A stretch of DNA of 64,000 bases. It comes from Cercospora beticola (Eukaryota > Ascomycota > Dothideomycetes > Mycosphaerellales > Mycosphaerellaceae). The notes under the pieces were generated by a model, which saw only the letters and a program-made list of their open reading frames with translations, was not told where the DNA came from and ran no database searches. The stretch is from the NCBI RefSeq assembly GCF_033473495.1, contig NC_088940.1, forward strand, positions 186,001-250,000, read 5' to 3'. A program made the position numbers and the translations under genes. Numbering within the stretch: the stretch's first letter is position 1; every line of letters begins with the position of its first letter. Below are positions 12,215 to 25,041 of this stretch, piece by piece.

Positions 12215-15200
12215 TTAGGAAACAGAGTCCGCTCGCCGGGCTCTCTTGTTGCGCTCCAACCACTTGCGCTTTCCAGGTCGAGTCTCAAAGTGAGGTGCAA
12301 TGGTGGCAGCATCGCTCCCTCCAGCAATCATCGTGCTTCGCATCTTATTACGGTATGCATCGAGAGATCTCTGCAAGAATAGGGTGCGGCCTATATGAAG
12401 CGTTAGTGGAGAGTAGCAGTGACGTTGGGATAAGGTATTCGTGCGTACCGTTAAACGTTCGCGCCTGGCCCCAGCTCATTCGATAGCCGAGTTCGTTCAA
12501 GGCGACCTCCTTGTTCCTCCTCGACTTGGTCATGCGTGGGACTGGTAGTTTAGCTTCGCTACCGTCCAGCAGCGAGACTGGCACCAGCGTCCTGCCTTGT
12601 GGTGGCATAGGCTGTCCTTCCTCTTCGACGGTATCATCTTCATCATCCCAGTTGCCACGTGCGCCAGGTGATCCGGGCGGCGACCTCATCTGGCGGGGAA
12701 AGTATGAACGTGGGTACACTGCGTTGATCCTCAGATGTGCGTCAGGCATGTCGTCCATCTTGACTTGGTCGAGCATGACGCGAACCCGCACTCGAGTGCC
12801 GCGTTGATTGTCGTCGACGAGGATGAACTTGCGACGTTTGGACTCGGGTACGTCGCCGAAGAGGTTGCGCTTATGTTCTTCGTCCTCTCTCTTGAGTGAC
12901 TCTGCACGTGCGGGTGTAGCGAGTGTGGATGCTTGGCCGTGCATGGGATCCATGGCGTCGTGAACCGAGGGCATGGACGAGCCTCCGACTCCTGGCTGCT
13001 GAGGGTACGAGGGATAGAAGTTGTTGGCGTACCGTCCCGTGGTAGGCGATGCTAGATCGCTTTGTCCATTGCTCGACTGGTTAGGATGCCCGGCTGCGCT
13101 ATTGTATTCATTTCCGGCTAAAAGGAAAGACGAACAATTAGCGTACGAACTCCGATGATGTGCAGCATGGGTGTTCGGGAAGCGAGAAGAACAAGGGTGT
13201 GCAGTGGAAAAGCATAGCGAGAATGGTGGTGGTACAGAATAGCGACAACAGAAAATGCAATGCTTTCAACAGCCGTCTTTTGCGCGGCTGCTGGCGGTGA
13301 TATCGTATGCTGTACAGAATGTACAGTTGTGATCGCAATAAGATGCTGACCAAGTCCTCTTTCGTGCCTCCTCCCAGAAAGAACAGAAAAACTCCACAAA
13401 TGCGTGCGCGTGCAATAGCAGTGTAGTAGTACAGGATATCATTCACATCTGGTGGAACATACCGCTGACGTCGTTCCCACCACCGGTATCACTACCGTCG
13501 GTGTGGTGGTGGTGCATCTGAGGCCCACCAGGACCCATGTTGGGTGGACGCGCTGAACCAGGAGCCATGCCCTGTGGAGGTAGCCCAGCGCTACCAGGGC
13601 CTTGCGGATACGGACCAGCAACACCAGGCGTTGCTTTTGCTGCGTTCCTATTTTGAATTTTGGCCATGCGGCGCACTCTTCGACTCCGTAACCTCACGTC
13701 CTGGTTGCTGTTCCGCCAACTGTCGACGGCGCGCTGGATGAGACCGCGCTTTTCGCGCAGGTTCGGGTTGAGTTGAGCGAGCGCCCAACCAACCGCGTTA
13801 CACTCGCTTTCGTAGTGCAATCGATTGCCCTTGTATTGATCTTTGCCGCAGCACGCGCGAGGGTACACGCAGTTAGCGGACTTGAATTCGGGGCTCAGCT
13901 CGTCGACGTTGACAGATTCGACGTCGCAGCGGATCGTATATTCCATCTTCACGCGGTCGCGCGAGTATTCGAAAGCGATCCACTGCACTCCATTGTTGTC
14001 TTGTCGCACAACCAGTGGAGTCGTTGCTGGGATTGGCCCTGGTGCTGCGCTCGCGTTAGGTCCATTCGGAGCAGAGTTAGGTGTCGGAAGGCCGTGCATA
14101 CCTGGACCTGAAGGTGTCTGAGCCGTCGGTTGAGGAGGAGCGAGAGCTGAAGGCGGACGCTGCAGCGCAGACTGTGAGGGTTTTTGATCGAGCATGTTGG
14201 ACTGCGCGTGACCGGGCGTGGCTTGCGGCTGCTGCATCTGCTGCTGGGGCTGCTGATGTGACATCAGCATGCCCGGCGCGGAGGTCATGGACGAGTGGTG
14301 CGATGCAGCAGCAGCCGGATGTTGGCCATACGGCGACTGCTGCTGCATCTGGTACTGAGGATAGTACATTTGCTGAGGCATGGAGGGTATGCCATACAAC
14401 GGTCGACCATGCGCGTCAGTCTGTGGTGAATGGATGGAGGCCGGTGAGTTCGACTGCGGAGTCTGGTAGCTAGAGATTGGCGGGTAGGACTGACGGCTGA
14501 TCGCCGCCTGCGTGGCCATGGTTTCGTTCGGTTCTGCAAAGCTGGTCAGACCCAAACTGAAAGAGCGCGCCATGGCAGCCAACTTTCTCTTTCGAGGCGT
14601 GACAGTCAATCCTCCATTATTGCTCGGGGTGTGCAAGACTCAAATTAGTTGGTTTCAACTCACCTGACGAAGCGTAGCTACCTGCGGCACTGTTTGTGCT
14701 GTACGGACTAGGATGAGCACCGAAGAACGGGGCCTCACCCGGGTGCTGCGATGGGATTCCTGGCACCGATCCGATGTAGGGAGACTGGTGCTGCTGGGGT
14801 AGGCTGTGAGTGGAGGAGTGGGGCGAGATGTAGGGTCCTTGCGACGTCGGATTGTTCAGGCCGTGCGTCTGGTGCGGCGAGTTGGGGCGATGCTGCTGCT
14901 GGACGAGGCCGGCGGATCGCGGGTGCTGCAGCGGCTGCTGCTGTTGCGGATGTTGTTGTTGCTGCTGCTGGTGATGCTGCTGCTGCTGTGGAGGTGGCAG
15001 ACCCTGTTGGCCGGCATTGGGTTGATTCTATACAGCGGACGTGTTAGTCGTGCCTGCCGGATGGGCGTGATATGATGTTGGACGTCAGATGTTTATTGGT
15101 GTTTCAAGGTGCCGATCGCGGATCCCGGTCGATGGGCGGGCGGGGATGTGCGCGAAGGCAGCGGCAGGCGTCTGCTAGCCAGGCAGAGGCCAGAAGTGGT

Positions 15201-15407
15201 GCCAGGGTGCAAGGGTGCGGGTTGGGGAGTGACGGTGAACAGAGTGTGTGATGAACGGCGTGTTGGGTGCTGGAGGGGCATCGGCGGGGGCAAGCGAGAA
15301 AGCTCCACCGGCTGGGTTGACAGCAGAGCAGTCGCGGGTGAAGTTAGTTGAGTCCTTTTTGACTTTTTGCGTGCAGGACGGGCAGTGTCAGAGCCAGCGT
15401 CGCTCAT
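12215..15407 (-). CDS. medA: Medusa-type developmental transcriptional regulator (MedA/Acr1/Ren1)
   Basis: Nuclear regulator of conidiophore and conidium development in other fungi. Well-supported exons are 14611-13463, 13117-12449 and 12390-12215; a Gln/Pro-rich exon 15027-14664 precedes them. A tentative first exon is 15407-15309 (MSDAGSDTARPARKKSKR...). The full model is about 818 residues. The conserved core begins after a long polyQ/Pro region: WIAFEYSRDRVKMEY, then NCVYPRACCGKDQY and RAVDSWRNSNQD. The C-terminal block has KRRKFILVDDNQRGTRVRVR, MTKSRRNKEVALNELGYRM and, after splicing, RTLFLQRSLDAYRNKMRS. I recognise these as Medusa family hallmarks from memory. The acceptor near 14612 and everything 5' of 15027 are uncertain. 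Confidence 0.8.
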
Positions 15408-18400
15408 CAAACGCAAAACAAATCAAGGTGCTGGACTCTGGCGGGATGGCCGGGTGTCGGGAGTCAGGGAACGGCGGTGTTGGGGGAGTGGCCGATGGAG
15501 TGGGAAGTGAGGGAAGGCGTGCATTGCGAGTGCGGTGATTGATGATTGATGTTGGGTTGGGCCGTGTTTCCGGGATCTGGGAGTTGGGAGTTGCGAGTTG
15601 GGTGCAGGTGGGAAAGTAGTGTAGTAGAGTGGAAGTGATGATCGATCAATGGGATGCGGATGAATAAGGGCAGGGCGTACCAGCAGCGACGGCTGTCGCA
15701 TGTCGAACGACTGCATGCTGCTCGCGCGGTGGCCGTGTAGCGGAGGAGGTGGTGGCGGGAGTGCGACAGCAGACATTCGCGCATGGATGGGCTGCCGGTG
15801 GTGCAGTTCTGTGTGTGCAATGCCGTGCAGCGCGTGGATGATGGGCCGTTTCGGGCAGGGGCGCGCGTGGCGGATTCGCGCTGCTCAGATCTTCTGCGGG
15901 AGTGGATGTGGGAACGACGGTGGGCGTTGCGAAGGATGATGGGTGTGTGCTAAGGCAGAGGCAACGATGGATGGGAGCAGCAGCGCAACTAGTACGCTGG
16001 CGCGGTGCTGGGGGCGAGTGCAGGACAGAGAGAGTCGACACGGACAGCCGCCAGCGGACGCGTTGGTCGCAACAACAAAAATTGGCCACATACCATGTTG
16101 GTGGTGCCCGTCAAAGAGCCGCTGCGCTGAACGCGTGCTCTGGCAGTCGCAGCGCTGCTCGCGAGACGTCGTCGGCGCAGGCCCGGTCGGTGGCCAGGAT
16201 GGCGTGCGGAAGGGCCAAAGTGTAATTCGAGTCGCGGGCAGGCGTGCTGTGCGGGCTGATGCTGGCCCTGGCGAGTGTCAGGCGCGGTGCCTTAATGCAA
16301 GTGTCGGAACCTTGTGTGTGGTAGAGACAGGGCTGCGCAGCCGGCAGGCGAGGCAGGGTCGTGGAGTTTAAAAGACACCCCCAGCACCCACGATTCCGTT
16401 CGAGTCCGCTGCCCGGCGATGTCTGACAGGGAGGCGAGATGCAAGACCGCGAGCACGCACGCACGCACGCACGAGAGGAAAAAAGTGCCGCGCAACCACA
16501 GGGCCGCACTGCAGCAAAAAACATGCTGGCGCAGCATCAGCGAGCATGGGTCGACTATGTCACAGCCCGTTGGTGCCGACTGCTTAGTGCTGTTTCGGCG
16601 AGCGCTGGCAGGTGCACCCTATACTAAATCCGTCTACTGACGCGGCCCGTGCGCCAGTCCACGCGAATTGCCTGCCTTTTGCTACACCTCCTCCGGCCGG
16701 CAGTGCGATTGTGACCGGCGACGAGGGCGAGGGCACCGCACGCCATCCATACTGTGCAGCAACCGCTGAGGGCAGAGTGCTGTGTACTGGACTGTACGTG
16801 CACATTGCCACGCTGAACGCTTCACGCTTCCTGCCGCGGCCTGCTCTGCTGCCTATCCGACGGGGCTGACAAACCGCCTGCTGCACACCGCTCGCCTAGG
16901 ACCTCGCGCATGCAACGAACCTCATCTTCAGGGCGTGCTGCGCTCGCCATACCCTTCGGCAAGTGAAGGAAGCCATCGATCGTTCCGCCGGCCATCCACC
17001 TTAAGAGATCGACAGTTATGCGCCCGTCCAGCTGCCCAACTATGCCTTGGCGCTGATATCGCACGTTACTGCTGCGATATCTCAGCTCTCATGCTGCGTG
17101 CGCGCCAACGCATCGCCCGTCAGGTTCCACGACCTCTGCTGCCCGGAGCGCAGTCCCCGCATTGCTCCACCGACTTTGATTAATCGAGCTTCTCGCGCGC
17201 CCGAAGCGGTGAGGCGAGCATTATCGACGCAGCAGCGCAGTCATGCGCGCGCGCCGTAGGCCATCGGCGCGCACGTCGTGGTGCTGAGCTCGCTGGACGA
17301 CTCCTCGATCACGTATGGTCAGATGCAGCCGGATAGACAGGCTGGTGCGCCCATGGCCAGGGAGTCCTGGTCGCTTGCGCTGTGTGCAGGGAGGCCCAGC
17401 TCATGCCCTGGTCGTAAGCGATGTGCTAAAGCGGGCTATGATTGGCTGCGCTGCGGCCCACCCTGCTTCGGACTCCTGCCGACATCGTGAAACACTCCAG
17501 ACATCGTTGACTCGACCTGCCGCCGTGGCCAGTCAGCGCGCGCCGGCAGAAGCTCTTGCAAGCTCCGGAGAATCCCATGCTGCTCGACACCTGTGCGTGC
17601 AGCGCTAGCGCGTCGAGAAAACTTGCTGCCTCTACGAACTGCAGCTTGTTGCGATATTGTGATTCGCATCGCGTGCGGTCGTGCGGCCTCTCCTATAGAC
17701 TTTGCACGTCCATCGACATGATGGCGTGCCGCTCAGCGTCCGGCGTTGCCTCCACGTTGGTCGCAGCGCCACGGTTGACGTTGACGCTGCTCACCCCAGT
17801 CGCGTGCACGTGGCTCCCTTGCCCGCGCCTGCCGTTCCTGGATTCGCGCGCCTTCCCAGTCCGGCCTCACCTCCCAGCAGCAATATCGACACCATTCGCA
17901 CCCTGTCTCCGAGCATGCCGGTGACAGGCGTGGAGGGTTCACTTTGGGAGACGAGCACGATATCCGGGAATTACCCTTGCTCGCGCATCCAAGACATCGA
18001 TATCGCGCGCGCAACAGCATTGGGATGACCGCTTTCTCATCACGACGAGCGCGGCAGCATGCGCCTCGCTGAATGTTCCGGATGCGATCGGTGCTTAGCT
18101 CAACGGCGGTGCAGCACGCTGGAGGATTTGCACAGGCACTCTCGGTTCATGTGGGAGAAGAAGCCTTCTGTCAATGAGCGCACACTTCGATGCAGCCAGG
18201 ATCATCGTTTGTGATGAACTGCTTGTGACAGGTATGGTATCCCCAGCGACACCGCCCAATTTCGCAAAAGTGGCACTCTCGCGCTGACTAACCTGATCCT
18301 CCGTGGAACGACGACGTGCATGTGGCTCGGTGCTACTTGCGCTGCGCTGGAGCACTGCTTCTTCGTTGTGAGACGTCTACTGTCCGCTATAGGTGGTGAC

Positions 18401-21301
18401 ACAAGCGCGACGACCATGCGACCAGGGACGTCCTGTGGTCGATCATCTTCTCTTTTGTTGAGACACCATCTGAACACGCTACCATACGCAATTCTTGGGA
18501 CATCGGACTTCAAGTTCGGTACGACTAGCTAGACACCACTTTCCGATTCAGCTGATGAAGTCTTGCACATCCGGTATATGCGAGTCGCGACTTCTCGTCT
18601 GTCGCTGTTTTGCATCAAGTTGCATTGTGAAACAAGCCGCTGAACTCAACACTGCACACTCGCAGACAACGCCGAGCTCTGCAAACCCTTCGGCTGCGAG
18701 GCGTGAGGACATGACAGGGCTTTTGCTCGTCCGCACCGATCCACCGCCCGGATCGACACTGGAGAGCAGGCCTCGATGAGCCACGAAACCACCGCGAGAA
18801 TAAACTTCTTCGAACCCGGCCACAACACCGAGACGCGAAACATCTCGTAGCCGCCGAAGAGTCAAGCAAAGTGTTACGTTTGAAATGATGCTTCATCTCA
18901 ACCCCGCGGCGCGCTGCGTCCGCAAACAGCTGTCCTTTGGGCGGTGCATTGTGTGTTGGTTCTAAGCCATTCTGAGACGGAGCGCAGGGAGCAACACCTA
19001 TTCAGCTTCCTCCGAAGATGAGGCATTGCAAGGTTGGCAAGGAGCACACTGGACAGTGCATTCAATATCCAATGAACGTGGCCTGTCATTTTTGAGCAGA
19101 TCGGTTTCGCAACGTCACGACTCCCTGTCATCGATCATTGTTTTCTCGCCGCCAACGGGCATTGCACAGGCGGCAGTCGTTCGAGCAAGGATTCTCCGCT
19201 CTCTCGACCTCAGGAGAAGCCTGCTGCCTTGAGATAACGTGATTTGCGACGATCAACGCCCTTCCGGCAGACACCGGTATCCACTCCTGAGTGAAGACAG
19301 GCAGGGATTTTAGCATTCACCGCGCGCACGATCACGAGAGAGACGTGACAGCTGTGGTCATCAGAAGATCACGATAGGAGCAGACACGAGAGAACAACTG
19401 CCGGCACGAGACATTTCCCATCTGGATCGCGTTGGGAGACCTCATTCTTTCGAATGTGCTAGAGCCTTGTCCCGCACGGAGACCAATGGGGGCTGAGCCT
19501 GCTGAGCATGCTGGAAGCTCCCCTAGCGTAGCAACCGGTCCGCACGCGCTGCTCAGGCAGACATGCCACATCGCTGCTCGTTTCCAGGTCTGCGAGATCC
19601 CCTCCACTTGCTGGTCGCGCCTTTCCTTCGAGGAGAGCGGACTTCAGCATTCACGACGCACTGAGGAAATCCCATCTGCCGTGTCAACAGTGTTTGACCT
19701 GTCGCGATCCATCGCTCAGAAGTCTCCGCGCGAATAGCACATCTCGCAACGAGTCTGAGTCGCATCGCTACCATCTATCTGCCTGTCCATCGTGAAGAAA
19801 ACCCACCCTGTCGACGAACATCGCTCCCCATGGTCGGCTGATGGACCATGACCTGCAAAAGCTGGAGTGTCTCGGCAGTCAGCGAAGGCCTGCACCTGAG
19901 CTTCACCATCCCATCCATCTCTCTTTTGCTTGACCCGGTAATATGGTCGTCGTTTTATAGACAAGGTCGTCGCCTCATTCACATGTATAACAAATTTGCG
20001 GTGCTGTTCTATTCCACCTGAAATGACAGATCAAGTTTTTATCGTTTCCAACTTCATCACTTGCTCGCCTCACCATTTCCGTGGACCGAACTGATTGAGG
20101 AAATCTTATCATCAACGACGTCCGTTCACGATTGTGACGCGCTCGTCGGACCCAGATTAAACTGGAGTGTGCTCCACTGGAATTTTTGATTGCTCGCAAG
20201 CTCGACTACGGGATCCGCAATGTTTCAGGTGGATCCTGTTGACGTGTTATCGAAAGTGGATGGTGTTCGTTCGGAGTTGGATGCGACACTGCGACAATGA
20301 GCTGACGACGACGCTGGTCCGAAGATGGCAGTTCTCACATCGGATCAGTTGGGGAAGACGCAAAGAGGAGGACATATGTCGCACAATACTTTGTGAGCGA
20401 TGCTAGGCATCACAAATCGCTGTGCGAATTTTCGGACGAAATTTCGAGATCTGCGGAGGCCACAACCTGCAGCGCGCGGCCGCGTACACTGTCGTGCTCT
20501 CGCAAAACTCTTGAGTGGACAGGAGAATGCCAACCAAGGCGAGGATACATTGTCTTCCTACGGTCTCGTCATCCACCGCTGGTGCAGCAGAAGTCAAGAA
20601 ATTTGATCTCGCCAATATTCTTCCACTTCAGCCGCTTTCGCGCGCAGAATCTGGTGCAATGCCTGGCGAGCTGGCGTAGAAGACTTCGAATTCCAGCTTC
20701 TTCAGAACGTTCGCCTCTGACTTATAAGGAAGAAACGATCGAGCGGCGCTGTGATCATTGAACGAGAGTCTCAGCTCCGCTCTGATCCAAAACGAACCAC
20801 TGGACGTGGTTTACTAAACGAGCTGACCGTGAGAGACTAGGTAAACGAGGGAAACGCCATCGATCGAGCACGCCGCAGTAGCAGAAATGATAGCCCTCCA
20901 CTTGCGATCCGCGCCCATTCTCCACGCATTCGATTCCTTCTACATCCCGACTTCTCAGGTCGTCGATTGATACCTTTCTCTCGTCAATCATTTCTCGACG
21001 TGCTTCCAATGATCTGCTATGATGAGAACAAAGTAGGAGCGAACAAGAAGCAACGGACAGTCAGGTCCGCGTGAACTTCGTCAACACAGGGCTAAGGATA
21101 GGGCGATGGAGATCGGACTCATTTGCAGAACAGAATCCCACAACACGAGTAAGAGCACGACATCCGCTTCATCTCAATTCCAAATTTCTGGTCTGCTATG
21201 AGCCTTTCTCATAGAAGCCGGCTTCGCTTCATATGTTCTATCTGAGTACATGGCTCTGGATCATTTCTTTCGAGCTCTGACACATCATGTTACCGTCTGC
21301 A
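15408..21301. other. Gene-free 5.9 kb upstream of the Medusa gene
   Basis: No frame here shows a recognisable protein family or a convincing run of coding exons. Roughly 16.1-18.1 kb looks very GC- and CpG-rich; the rest is closer to the window average. The region contains many short ATG-started frames and one microsatellite. The best reading is a long promoter and 5' leader for the Medusa regulator, as developmental regulators in filamentous fungi often have, plus the 3' flank of the GH43 gene. An unrecognised gene with small exons cannot be excluded, for example around 20.2-20.4 kb. Confidence 0.5.
16453..16472. repeat. (GCAC)5 microsatellite
   Basis: Five perfect tandem GCAC units inside the long region upstream of the Medusa gene. 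Confidence 0.9.
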
Positions 21302-22365
21302 TCATGAAGCGACGGGCCAACCACTGCTCCAATCAAGCTTATTCCAACCAAATTGCTTCTGTCCATCAGCGAACCCAATGGTCGTGTCGACATAGTGGTA
21401 GACCAAAAGCCAGCCATCCTTCGAATCATTGTATACGGACTGCCCTCCAGGACCGTAAATATTTCCGTGCGATTCCAGAACAACTGTGCCGCCGCCAGAA
21501 GTACAGTCTTTGCCAGAATTATCGACCTGCGCAACAGAGTCAGCTCAACCATACAACTCGTAGCCCAAGTGACTGAAAAACTTACAAATCCACCACTCGC
21601 ACTCTCCGACCTACAAACCTTAATCCTATACTCCTCCCCAGCCGCCGGCCGATCAGCATCATACCCACAACACTTCCCCCACGAAAAGAACAAATAATAC
21701 CAATCCCCATACTTCACCAACGCCGGTCCCTCCTCTGGATGTTCTCCCTCAGGCTCAAACGCCAACTGCTTCGGCGTTGAACCAGAAACTTTCTCAGTCG
21801 GAGGACTCTCCATCTCCACCTGATAAATATTACTCCAAAACGACCCAAACGTCATCCTCCACACCCCATCATCATTCAACAAACTCGCATCAATCGCATT
21901 ATACGCATCCCCGGTCTGAGATTCTACGCCCGTACCCCCCAAATCTGTCCAACTCCCGCAACTCATATCTTTACTTGTTGCGAGACCGATTGTACTGATT
22001 TGTGTTCCGAAGCTAGAGACACTATAATAAACGTAATACTCGTCTCCGACGCGAGTTACTTCCGGTGCCCAGAGGTCTGTACCTGGGTTTCCTGGGACGT
22101 GGACTTTTGAAGCAGAAGATAGCATTTGACAAGCGAATTCCCAAGGGCCGGAGATTGAAGGTGAGGTGTGGATGGCGATTGTTCCGCCTGTGGAGAATTT
22201 GTAGTAGGTGCCAGAATCGGAGTGTCGGATTATGGAAGGGTCGTGGGTGTTGACGCATTCGCCTGTGCATTCTCGCGGGTTGGGGTATGTCGTTGCTGCT
22301 GTTGCGAGATGGAGGGTTGTTGAGAGAGCGGCTCCTAGAGCCAGGATGGAGGGTTTTGAGAACAT
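21302..22365 (-). CDS. Secreted GH43 glycosidase (arabinanase / beta-xylosidase type)
   Basis: Extracellular plant-polysaccharide enzyme. Exons 22365-21586 and 21526-21302 (59-base intron, GTAAGT donor, GCGCAG acceptor) give 334 residues. The start at 22365 exposes a signal peptide of about 22 residues ([18 protein letters not shown]); an upstream GTG in frame is not used. All three GH43 catalytic acids are visible: Asp42 (NTHDPSI), Asp159 (AYNAIDASL) and Glu212 ([19 protein letters not shown]). DLWAPEV at 97-103 is typical of the fold. The single domain and short length fit endo-arabinanase or arabinofuranosidase-like members; the specificity is uncertain. The sense strand is C-rich in the 5' half and G-rich in the 3' half. 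Confidence 0.9.
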
Positions 22366-23013
22366 TTTTTGTTTCTCTTTCTTGTCTTGTCTTGTCGCGA
22401 GATCCCTCAGAGACGAAATGGAATTCACTTCACTTCAAAGTGCAAGAAAAGGTAAGTAAAGTATGTGAGAGTAAGACGGGAGATCCGGCCCTCATATACA
22501 ATACGAGAAATTCTGAAACACAATCACCTATTTCCCGTAGACTATGTCTGCCTTATATGTAACAAGCGTGGCTGACGGGTGGAGAAACCATTCTGGTCGT
22601 CGTTGTGGAACACGCGGCCACTTCGTCAGGGCGAAACCAGCAGCATCGTTAGAAGTTGAAGACAAAAAGCCACCAATAAAGAATATGGTACGTGCTTAGC
22701 CTCGAATTGATTGCCTCGTTTGGAACGTTTCAAGCTATTAGGCTTTCTTGCCAAGCGGTCGATCACGGAAGTTCTACGACCGCTCGGTGGAATGTGCGGC
22801 GGCGAGACTGGTCGTTGCGTAACATTATGGAGTGGCATTGCTCGATGTTCGCCAGAAAATGTGTAAAGCATTAGTGACTAAGTGACATACTGATATTGAG
22901 GACGGCCGTGTTCGAATTGTTTGTCCTATTATTGATTACTGTTCACACCCAACGCCTCGCTTTTGCGGCCCAGAGGATATATACACGCTTCCAAGTTGGA
23001 AAAAAAACATCCG
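22366..23013. other. Intergenic, GH43 promoter and lipase 3' flank
   Basis: No gene recognised in about 650 bases. The first 100 bases upstream of the GH43 start read TTTTTTGTTTCTCTTTCTTGTC on the minus... side as a pyrimidine-rich leader; beyond that nothing stands out. Confidence 0.4.
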
Positions 23014-25041
23014 TTATCTTGCTCTCTTCATCTCCAGCGGCCTATCCTGGGCGTCATCGTCCACCAAACTAGTCATGCTGGTATTGGTCGAGCTCCACCA
23101 ACCCTCAGGACGAGACCGCGGTACTACAGTTTCGTCAGTAGCAGTGCTCATCGTTGCATTAGGGCTGGTGTTTGTAGGTCTTGGTATTCGTGAATGCTGA
23201 ACAGGACTTCCGGAAGACTGAGCATGTTGTTGCTGTTGTTGTCGTAGCTGCCGTTCTTGATGCTCAAACCCATCATGCCTTGAAGGTGTCTTTGGCATCG
23301 CTGAGTTCTGTAGTCTACGCTGATGTGAGGTTAGCGACTCTTTGTTGTCATCTCAATGCTGACTTACTCCTTCTGAGATGGTTCCTAAGCCCGTAGTTGC
23401 TGTATCCGTGAACGGTGGCCTGGAAGAGTGACCGAATGCCGAGAGAGTAAACTCCAGCGGCGTCTCGTCATTGTACATTTCATCTTCGTCACTTTCATCT
23501 AGCTGAGGTTCAGCAGTGGACGGGCGCTCGTCGGAGAAAGCAGGAGCATTGAAGCTGTTAACACTTTGTTGGCGACTTCGCTCGTCATCGGAGTAACCGG
23601 GAGGTGCAGAGCCATTGAGAGCGATGGCGGAGTTATCAAAAATGCTAGGTCTTGTCGTGCGCCAGCCGAGTGCCTGCTGCTTGGTTTGTGATTGCTGTGC
23701 ATAATTTTCCAGAGCCTCGAGCACGTGGGGAAACACCAATTTATCAACATCGTTGGCCCATAGAAGATCAAGATGTTCATACTTTGGAACACATTTGGCA
23801 ACAGTATGCTTGGGTAGCTCCTTGAGCATAACTTTGATGTCCACTAAGCTGTCACTGCCGCCGTAGACCAAGACGATGGGCGTCCGGATATTCTTGGTTG
23901 GGAATTTGGCCACCTTGTAATATTTGCTGCCTGTGCTGAAGCTCGTCGGACTCGTCACTTCGTCGTCGAACATCTGAAATTTGCCGTTTCGAATGATCTG
24001 GAACCAGTGCACAACGCTCTTGGTGCTTGTGAAGGAGAATAGATGCGGGTAAGCAGCGAGCTTTTGATGGGGCGCGATGTTCAGTGCTTTCCAGCCAAAC
24101 AGGAAGCGCAGACAGTTGTCGATGACCCATGAGAAAATTGCTGGATATAGTAAAGCCTGCCACATGGTAGTGCTGCCGAGGATGGCTCGCCTGCCAAAGA
24201 GCAAGTACAGAACTTCTGGATTAGATTTGACCAGCGAGCTCACTAACCCGGAAGCAATACCAGGAGGCGCCATGGCTGGGGCAAGGGCTACGAAGACATC
24301 GACTTTGTTGTTCAATGTCGGATGGATGGATAATGTCGCAAAAGCTTGAGCAGTTCCCTGACTGAAGCCTATATATGACAGACTTGGCTGGGAAGTGGTA
24401 TCCAAGATATAGTTAATACTGTCCGGGATATCGTGGAAAGCGAATTGATCCATGCTGAAGTTCCAGAACCGAATGTCGTTGGGGCCATAGTGTAGGCATT
24501 TCTTGCTGTATTTGTTGCCTCGGTTGTTGCCAAGCCATACATCATAGCCTTGCTCGACGAGCATGAAGGGCAAACAACGTTCCTTCTCCGTAAGACACAC
24601 CCATACCTCGCTGTTCATCATAAGGCCGTGGTGTAGGTACACAACCTTTTTTTCCACACTGCCTGGTCCGGAATTCACACGTTGATCCTCTTCACCTCTG
24701 CGATGCGCGAGGCGGTGTATGCCCAGTAGATAGCCATCGCCTGTCTGGACGACATGCTCTTCTGCGAGGTATCCATAGAGTTCGCACAGCTCGAGGAAAT
24801 CATGAGCGTGCGCTATCGGGCTGGACACTTTCTTTCTCTTGTTCCTGGCGCGTCGAGAATAAGGAGAAGATAGGCTATTGAAGGCGTTGCGGCTGAGACG
24901 GTACAGCCATCGGATTATGGGCGTGGGAAGTAATAGGGTGATCGTTCTTGCAACGAGCTCGAGCAGGGCTATGGCGAACGAGGCGGCCAAGGCGAGGGCT
25001 TCGTGAAGGTGAAGTCGTCCTAAGAATGGTATAGGCGCCAT
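23014..25041 (-). CDS. Steryl-ester-hydrolase-like lipase (TGL1/YEH family)
   Basis: Acidic-lipase-type alpha/beta hydrolase, probably acting on steryl esters or triacylglycerols at a membrane or lipid droplet. Exons 25041-23368 and 23307-23014 give 655 residues. An N-terminal hydrophobic segment (about 14-40) would anchor it. The lipase N-terminal motif (ELYGYLAEEHVVQTGDGYLL) begins at about residue 87. HHGLMMNS is the oxyanion region. The triad is Ser227 (GFSQG), Asp397 (GGSDSLVD) and His423 (YEHLDLLWA). About 190 residues of acidic, Ser- and Gln-rich tail follow. The start is ATG 25041 in a strong context (GCCGCCACCATGG); a TTG further up is not used. It diverges from PET191. Confidence 0.9.

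Noticed and set aside
11491..12486. 331-residue plus-strand open frame
   Set aside because: It begins at a non-ATG codon, overlaps the Medusa 3' exons antisense and has a random-looking composition.
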